Assembly (NCBI GenBank): GCA_964468205.1 | Contig: CAYXVG010000053.1 | Location: 1 to 47,448, forward strand | DNA length: 47,448 bases | Source: CAWELS01 sp964468205 | Lineage (GTDB): Bacteria > Acidobacteriota > Terriglobia > Bryobacterales > Bryobacteraceae | Reading direction: 5' to 3' | In this document: positions 43,538 to 47,448 of the stretch, one piece after another | How the letters are laid out: every line of letters starts with the position of its first letter | How positions within the stretch are numbered: the stretch's first letter is position 1 | Notes under the pieces: generated by a model | What the model was told of the DNA's origin: nothing | Databases searched by the model: none | Seen by the model: the letters and a program-made list of their open reading frames with translations, nothing else | Translations under genes and position numbers: made by a program

Positions 43538-44938
43538 TCAGCCCGCTCGCTGGCCGTGCCGTCTCCACAAGAAGTACACCGGAATGCCGAGCAGCACGAT
43601 CATCAGCCCCGGCCACGTGTAGGCAGGCTTGTAGAGCAGCAGCACAAACTCGATGAGACCCGCGGTGGCGATATAGATGGCCGGGAACACCGGATAGCCG
43701 AACGCCTTGTAGGGCCGCGGCATTTCCGGCTTCCGTATGCGCAACACCACCACCCCCGCAATGGTCAGCATGTAGAAGATTAAAACCGCGAATATAACAT
43801 AGTCCAGCAGGTCGCTATAGGTGCCGGTAAGCGTCAACAGGCAGGCCCAGAAGCACTGCACTGCCAGCGACACACGCGGCGTGTGCGTCTTCGGATCAAT
43901 GCGGGCCACCTGCCGGAAAAACAGCCCGTCCTTGGCCATCGCATAGTAGACTCGCGCCCCGGCCAGCAGCAGCCCGTTGATGCAGCCAAATGTCGATACC
44001 ATAATGGCCACCGCCATCACCTGCACCGCTGCCGGACCCAGCACCGTCGCCACCGCCGCCGTCCCCACCCGGTCCTCGCTTGCGTTCTGAATCTGCTCGA
44101 TCGGCAACAAGTTCAGGTACGACAAGTTGCATAGCAAGTACAGCGCCGAGACCGCCGCCACCCCGGAGCCTAGCGCCAGCGGCAGGTTCCGCTTCGGATT
44201 CCGGACTTCCTCGCCGGTGAACGTCACCGCGTGCCAGGCGTCGGAGGAAAACAGAGCTCCCACCATCGCCATCCCAACCGCCTGCACCGCCAGCCACCCC
44301 CACTCGGCGCCGCCCCAGAAGTCCCCGTAGTTGCGCTCCACCGCCGCCGGGTTGCTGAAGATGAGCCCCAGCGCGATCAGCCCCAGCAGCGCGCCGGTCT
44401 TGGCGATCGTGAACACGTTCTGCACCATCGCCCCGGCCTTCAGCCCGCGCGCATTCAGCCAGCTCAGGAAAACCAGCACCGCAATGGCAAGCCCTTGCTG
44501 CGCGCTCACTCCCGCCCCGCCGGCCCGCAGCAGGTAGTTCTCGGTCGCGAACCACGGCACTAGCTCCCCGGTGAACTTCGCGAACGCCACCGCCACCGCC
44601 GCCACTGTCCCCGTCTGGATCACCAGAAACAGCGTCCAACCGTAGAGAAAACCGAACAGCGGTCCGTACGCCTCGCGCAGGTAGACATACATCCCGCCGG
44701 CCTTTGGCATCGCCGCCGCCAATTCGCCGTAGGTCAATGCCGCGATCAGCGTCATCAAGGCCGACACGGTCCAGACAACCATGATCAGCCCCGGCGAGTC
44801 GGTTTGCCGCGCGATGTCGCCGGCCACGATGAATATGCCGGACCCGATCATCGAGCCCATCACGATGGTCGTGGCGTCCAGCAGCCCAAGACCCCGGATG
44901 AAACCGCCCTTTACTTCCTTGTCAGCAGCGTCTGCCAT
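43538..44938 (-). CDS. APC-family amino acid permease
   Basis: A 466-residue, 12-helix permease. The N-terminal LLDATTIVMGSMIGSGIFIV is the APC helix-1 unwound motif (GSGI), and PKAGGMYVYLREAYGPLFGF is the conserved helix-2/loop. FTGEEVRNPKRNLPLAL is the family's loop 6-7 signature. It resembles the LAT/basic or neutral amino acid exchanger branch. ATG 44938 lies 28 nt inside the end of thiE, so the genes are probably coupled; the frame extends upstream to 45097, but that is thiE coding sequence. Confidence 0.93.
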   Translation of the reverse strand: MADAADKEVKGGFIRGLGLLDATTIVMGSMIGSGIFIVAGDIARQTDSPGLIMVVWTVSALMTLIAALTYGELAAAMPKAGGMYVYLREAYGPLFGFLYGWTLFLVIQTGTVAAVAVAFAKFTGELVPWFATENYLLRAGGAGVSAQQGLAIAVLVFLSWLNARGLKAGAMVQNVFTIAKTGALLGLIALGLIFSNPAAVERNYGDFWGGAEWGWLAVQAVGMAMVGALFSSDAWHAVTFTGEEVRNPKRNLPLALGSGVAAVSALYLLCNLSYLNLLPIEQIQNASEDRVGTAAVATVLGPAAVQVMAVAIMVSTFGCINGLLLAGARVYYAMAKDGLFFRQVARIDPKTHTPRVSLAVQCFWACLLTLTGTYSDLLDYVIFAVLIFYMLTIAGVVVLRIRKPEMPRPYKAFGYPVFPAIYIATAGLIEFVLLLYKPAYTWPGLMIVLLGIPVYFLWRRHGQRAG

Positions 44939-45549
44939 TCCCCGATTCGCTCTCTGAGTGTCCGGAGGTCGAGAGGCTCCGGATAGAGATCCCCGATGAC
45001 TGCCACGGAGTCCGCTCCCGCCTCCAGCACGCTTACCGCATTGTCGCGTGTGATGCCGCCGATCGCCACCAGCGGGCGTTCCGTCAACGCTCGCCACTCC
45101 CTCAGCTTCTCTCGCCCCACCACGGGATCGGGATTCTCCTTCGACCCGGTCGCGAATATCGGCCCGATCGCCAGATAGTCGACCGGCTCGGCTGCCGCCG
45201 CCCGCATCTGCGCATCATTGTGCGTCGAGAAGCCGATTACCTGATCCCCACCGGTAACCCGCCGCGCCAGAGCCGGCGGCAGGTCCTCCTGCCCGAGGTG
45301 CAGCCCGGCCCCGAGCATTGCCGCCACGTCCGCCCGGTCGTCGACCACGAACAACGCGCCCGCGCTCCAGCACAACTCGCCCACCGCTTTTGCCGTCGAG
45401 AAAACCCCGCGCGACAAGTGCCCCTTGTGGCGGAATTGCAGGATCTCCACGCCGCCTTCGAGCATCTCGGCCGCGGCGGCCGTGCACTCCACACCCCTGC
45501 GCTCGAGAATCCCCGTATCAAGAATCGGATAGAACCGCGGAAGCTTCAT
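44911..45549 (-). CDS. thiE: Thiamine phosphate synthase (ThiE/TenI family)
   Basis: Joins the thiazole and pyrimidine phosphates to make thiamine monophosphate. The 212-residue TIM-barrel has RFYPILDTGIL, then VEILQFRHKG, FVVDDRADVAAMLGAGLHLGQEDLP, IGFSTHNDAQMRAA, YLAIGPIFATGSKENP, and the phosphate loop VAIGGIT. The active-site lysine in FRHK and the diphosphate motif agree with ThiE; TenI-type paralogs cannot be excluded. ATG 45549 gives MKLPRFYPILD; a GTG at 45564 has the better ribosome site (AAGGAAGGG). No other thiamine genes are in the window. Confidence 0.88.
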   Translation of the reverse strand: MKLPRFYPILDTGILERRGVECTAAAAEMLEGGVEILQFRHKGHLSRGVFSTAKAVGELCWSAGALFVVDDRADVAAMLGAGLHLGQEDLPPALARRVTGGDQVIGFSTHNDAQMRAAAAEPVDYLAIGPIFATGSKENPDPVVGREKLREWRALTERPLVAIGGITRDNAVSVLEAGADSVAVIGDLYPEPLDLRTLRERIGEWQTLLTRK

Positions 45550-45626
45550 TCGGCTACAAGCCACAATGATAACGCCCTTCCTTGAGAGGCCGACCCGGCA
45601 ACAGGCGTATGTCCGCCCGCGAAGGG

Positions 45627-46736
45627 CTAATCTGTTCGCTCGTCTGCGCCCGCGGCGGCGTCCACCCGGCCGGATGTCAGAGATCCGGTGTCGAGCGGAA
45701 GGTCCACCTTGATCAGGCGAGGGAACACCCGGTCCAGAGTCAGCCCCGCGATGAGACCGAATACCACCGCAAACGGAATCAAACGGACTACCTGCTCGGA
45801 GGACGGATTCGCCAGCGCTAGAAACTGGGGCGCGGTGAACAGCGCTCCGCCCACCCCGCTCGCCCACAGCCCCAGGCCAATCGTCATGAGAAACGGCCTC
45901 GAGGCGGTCGGCTTCTCCGGCTGTCTCCAGTAATTCCAGGTCACGCGGATCAGCGCTCCGGAGACCCCCGCTATCGCCGGCAATCCGAAGAGAGCCAGCA
46001 ACGCCTGCCGCGAAAGTCCGTTCGTCCGCAGCAGTTCCACCATCGCCGCCAGCACGAGCAGGAATAGAACCGACGCGCAAACGGCGGCCGTGCTGAGCTG
46101 GCGCTCTCGCTGCCGTTGCGACTCGTTCGCCGCGGCCGCGCTTGCCCGCTGTATCAGCCTTTCCCGCTGCTCCAAAAGTGCGTCCACGCAACGCTTGGCC
46201 GAAGCCGGCGTCCACGTGGTTTGCGCCATCAGATTGATCTCCTCCTCCGTCGCCAGGGCCCCCCGGTCTTGGCGAAGGGATTCGACGACTTTCGCCGAAG
46301 CGCCGCCGAATCCGCCCAGCGCCACCAGCGGCGTCCGCGCTCCCACGGCTATCAGTCCAGCCACCTTTGTCGTGTGGCCGCCGCCCATAATCAGCAGGCC
46401 GTCAGTTGACGCAAGGGAGGGATAAAAAGATTCGTCCCACTCTTCTCCGCTCGGGTGGCGGTCAAACCTCTCGTCGCCCGGCTCCTCGCCTGGCAGCAAC
46501 TCGTTCGCGTACCCAGGGAGCCTTACCATAATAGACTTTGGTTCTCTCTTTCCCTTCGCCTCCACGTATCCTCTCACCACCTCGCGGTCAATGAATTGAG
46601 CATCGCTGGAATAGACCAGAATCCGGCAACCCCTCGCGGCAAGTTCAGCGCCCAAATCCCGGGCCGCCTGCCGGACGGTCTCCGGGGAGTCGCTCTTATC
46701 CGAACTGCCGACAATTGCAATCAGTGGTTTCGACAT
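45627..46736 (-). CDS. SLOG-domain protein with four C-terminal transmembrane helices
   Basis: A 369-residue protein. Residues 1-185 form a SLOG-type Rossmann fold: IAIVGSSDKSDSPE at the start, a middle block, then GLLIMGGGHTTKVAGLIAVG and PLVALGGFGGASAK, the glycine-rich loops that bind nucleotides in this superfamily. After a charged helix (about 186-212) come four hydrophobic segments (about 216-236, 244-266, 282-304, 316-336). ATG 46736 has GGGAGG 5 nt upstream. It is divergent from the TIR gene, 100 nt apart. SLOG domains sense nucleotide-derived signals in Thoeris ThsA and related systems; a membrane-acting effector is inferred. Confidence 0.78.
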   Translation of the reverse strand: MSKPLIAIVGSSDKSDSPETVRQAARDLGAELAARGCRILVYSSDAQFIDREVVRGYVEAKGKREPKSIMVRLPGYANELLPGEEPGDERFDRHPSGEEWDESFYPSLASTDGLLIMGGGHTTKVAGLIAVGARTPLVALGGFGGASAKVVESLRQDRGALATEEEINLMAQTTWTPASAKRCVDALLEQRERLIQRASAAAANESQRQRERQLSTAAVCASVLFLLVLAAMVELLRTNGLSRQALLALFGLPAIAGVSGALIRVTWNYWRQPEKPTASRPFLMTIGLGLWASGVGGALFTAPQFLALANPSSEQVVRLIPFAVVFGLIAGLTLDRVFPRLIKVDLPLDTGSLTSGRVDAAAGADERTD

Positions 46737-46795
46737 CCCACCCTCCCAGCGCCCGCTTGGCGTTCCACAGCTTACCACGTGGGCCTTCCCGGTGG

Positions 46796-46824
46796 TTGCT
46801 ATCAAAACTGCCGCTGAATAGGTT
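46796..46824 (+). promoter_or_regulatory. Putative promoter of the TIR gene
   Basis: TTGCTA (46796-46801), a 17-nt spacer, and TAGGTT (46819-46824). The TIR start codon lies only 12 nt after the -10, and no Shine-Dalgarno is evident, so the mRNA could be nearly leaderless. Hexamer matches are moderate. Confidence 0.35.
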
Positions 46825-46836
46825 ATCTTTCTGGTA

Positions 46837-47403
46837 ATGATTGAGGGGCCGAGGATATTCCTCTCCTATGCCCGTTCCGACGGCGGGGAATTCGCACGAA
46901 CGCTGCGCGCCAGGCTCGAAACCAGCTTTTCGCTCTTCCAGGATGTGGCCAGCCTTGAGGGGGGCCGCGACTGGTGGAGGCAGGTCGAAGAAGCCCTGCT
47001 CACCGTCGAGTTCATGGTACTCGTCCTGACCCCGGCCGCGGTGCAGTCGAAGTACGTCGAAAAAGAATGGCGGCTGGCGCGGCAGCTTGGCGTCTGTGTC
47101 GTCCCCGTCTTCGGAGTGCCTCCCGAACGCCTCGATCTCTCCGCTCTCCGGCCGTGGGTGCGCGAGATGCACATCTACAACCTCGGCATCCCGGAGCAGG
47201 AGACGCGCTTCACCGAGCAGCTCAAGCGTCCTTGCGAGGTTAAGCGTGTCCCCTTTATGGCCGACGATGTCCCGGATGACTTCGTGCACCGCCCCGCGGA
47301 GTTTTCGGCTCTCAAGGAAGCGCTGCTCGGGCCGCGCAAGAACGCCCCGGCGCCGGTAACGGTGGCGCTGGGCGGCCCATCGACGAATTCCGCGCCCGGA
47401 TGA
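46837..47403 (+). CDS. TIR-domain protein, probable truncated TIR-NB-ARC type
   Basis: A 188-residue protein. Residues 4-115 form a bacterial TIR domain: RIFLSYARSDGGEFARTL, then SLFQDVASLEGGRDWWRQV, then LVLTPAAVQSKYVEKEW, with Glu77 at the NADase catalytic position. Residues about 145-178 (VPFMADDVPDDFVHRPAEF and on) match the linker that precedes the NB-ARC ATPase in TIR-STAND proteins, but the frame stops at VALGG plus eight residues, before any P-loop. An ATGA overlap with a new frame follows. TIR domains of this kind convert NAD+ to signalling or toxic products; it is divergent from the SLOG-membrane gene. Confidence 0.85.
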   Translation: MIEGPRIFLSYARSDGGEFARTLRARLETSFSLFQDVASLEGGRDWWRQVEEALLTVEFMVLVLTPAAVQSKYVEKEWRLARQLGVCVVPVFGVPPERLDLSALRPWVREMHIYNLGIPEQETRFTEQLKRPCEVKRVPFMADDVPDDFVHRPAEFSALKEALLGPRKNAPAPVTVALGGPSTNSAPG

Positions 47404-47448
47404 ATTCGCTCGACAGCCTTGCGCCGCTGACCTGGATGGGGGGCTGTG
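47400..47448 (+). CDS. Start of a coupled downstream gene, cut by the window edge
   Basis: ATG 47400 overlaps the TIR stop (ATGA), the same coupling pattern as at four other overlapping junctions in the window. The 16 visible residues are MNSLDSLAPLTWMGGC. No function can be assigned. The frame is also open upstream to 47280, so the ATG is not forced. Alternatively the sequence is the continuation of a broken TIR gene in another frame. Confidence 0.35.
   Translation, partial: MNSLDSLAPLTWMGGC

Noticed and set aside
45550..46215. Upstream extension of the thiE frame to 46215
   Set aside because: The extension is in the shadow of the SLOG-membrane gene and unlike ThiE; family homology starts at RFYPILD.
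1..47448. CRISPR array, insertion sequence, prophage or integrase
   Set aside because: No regularly spaced repeats, transposase, recombinase or phage structural genes were seen; no attachment-site duplication of the tRNA-Arg end within the window.

Overview
The window is GC-rich, densely coded DNA from a bacterial chromosome. It most resembles Acidobacteriota, probably the Bryobacterales/Solibacteraceae side. The pointers are an acidobacterial-type VWFA-related exported protein, a very long Oar-like TonB-dependent receptor with a carboxypeptidase-regulatory-like N-terminus, a pentapeptide-repeat protein, a bacillithiol-type deacetylase, and many exported TPR and beta-barrel proteins. The assignment rests on family content only. 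No rRNA, CRISPR array, insertion sequence, integrase or phage gene was recognised. Almost all genes look chromosomal and ancestral; the right edge (TIR/SLOG) is the clearest accessory-like segment.

Layout, left to right. A tRNA-Arg(UCU), cut by the window edge, is followed by type III pantothenate kinase coaX and a coupled coiled-coil protein, then a YwiC-like membrane protein and a divergent Nramp-fold transporter. Between the convergent Nramp and FkbM genes lies an intergenic RNA candidate with three hairpins (about 4112-4209). From 9363 down to 4216 runs a tight minus-strand operon: VWFA-like protein, exported methyltransferase, PfkB sugar kinase, rhomboid protease, bacillithiol deacetylase bshB1 and FkbM methyltransferase. 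Two of its junctions are ATGA overlaps. Next come ssb, a TPR protein, a hot-dog thioesterase, an Hfq-like RNA chaperone with an N-terminal extension, a pentapeptide-repeat protein, an MFS transporter, and the coupled ubiX-pheA pair.

The middle (15.1-18.2 kb) holds an XRE regulator with a degenerate S24 domain, a tail-overlapping conserved protein, a 40-residue exported CxxC peptide and two membrane proteins. Then come a DUF547 protein, a SprT-like metalloprotease, fabH, an ABM-domain protein, an alanine-glyoxylate-type aminotransferase, the helicase hrpB, and a protein carrying every zinc-ligand position of a subclass B1 metallo-beta-lactamase. They are followed by an MGDG-synthase-like glycosyltransferase, a PAP2 phosphatase, a tandem-duplicated beta-barrel protein whose reading frame runs into proline dehydrogenase, and a PBP1b-type murein synthase with two downstream TPR proteins.

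The right end (35.6-47.4 kb) holds an alpha/beta hydrolase-cupin fusion, the large TonB-dependent receptor, a sulfatase, an NSS transporter, an APC permease overlapping thiE, and a divergent pair: a SLOG domain with four membrane helices and a TIR-domain protein. This pair is the strongest candidate for an unusual system. It resembles Thoeris logic (TIR signal producer, SLOG sensor), but the sensor is attached to a membrane module. The TIR protein ends where an NB-ARC ATPase would normally begin, and another gene starts there in an ATGA overlap.
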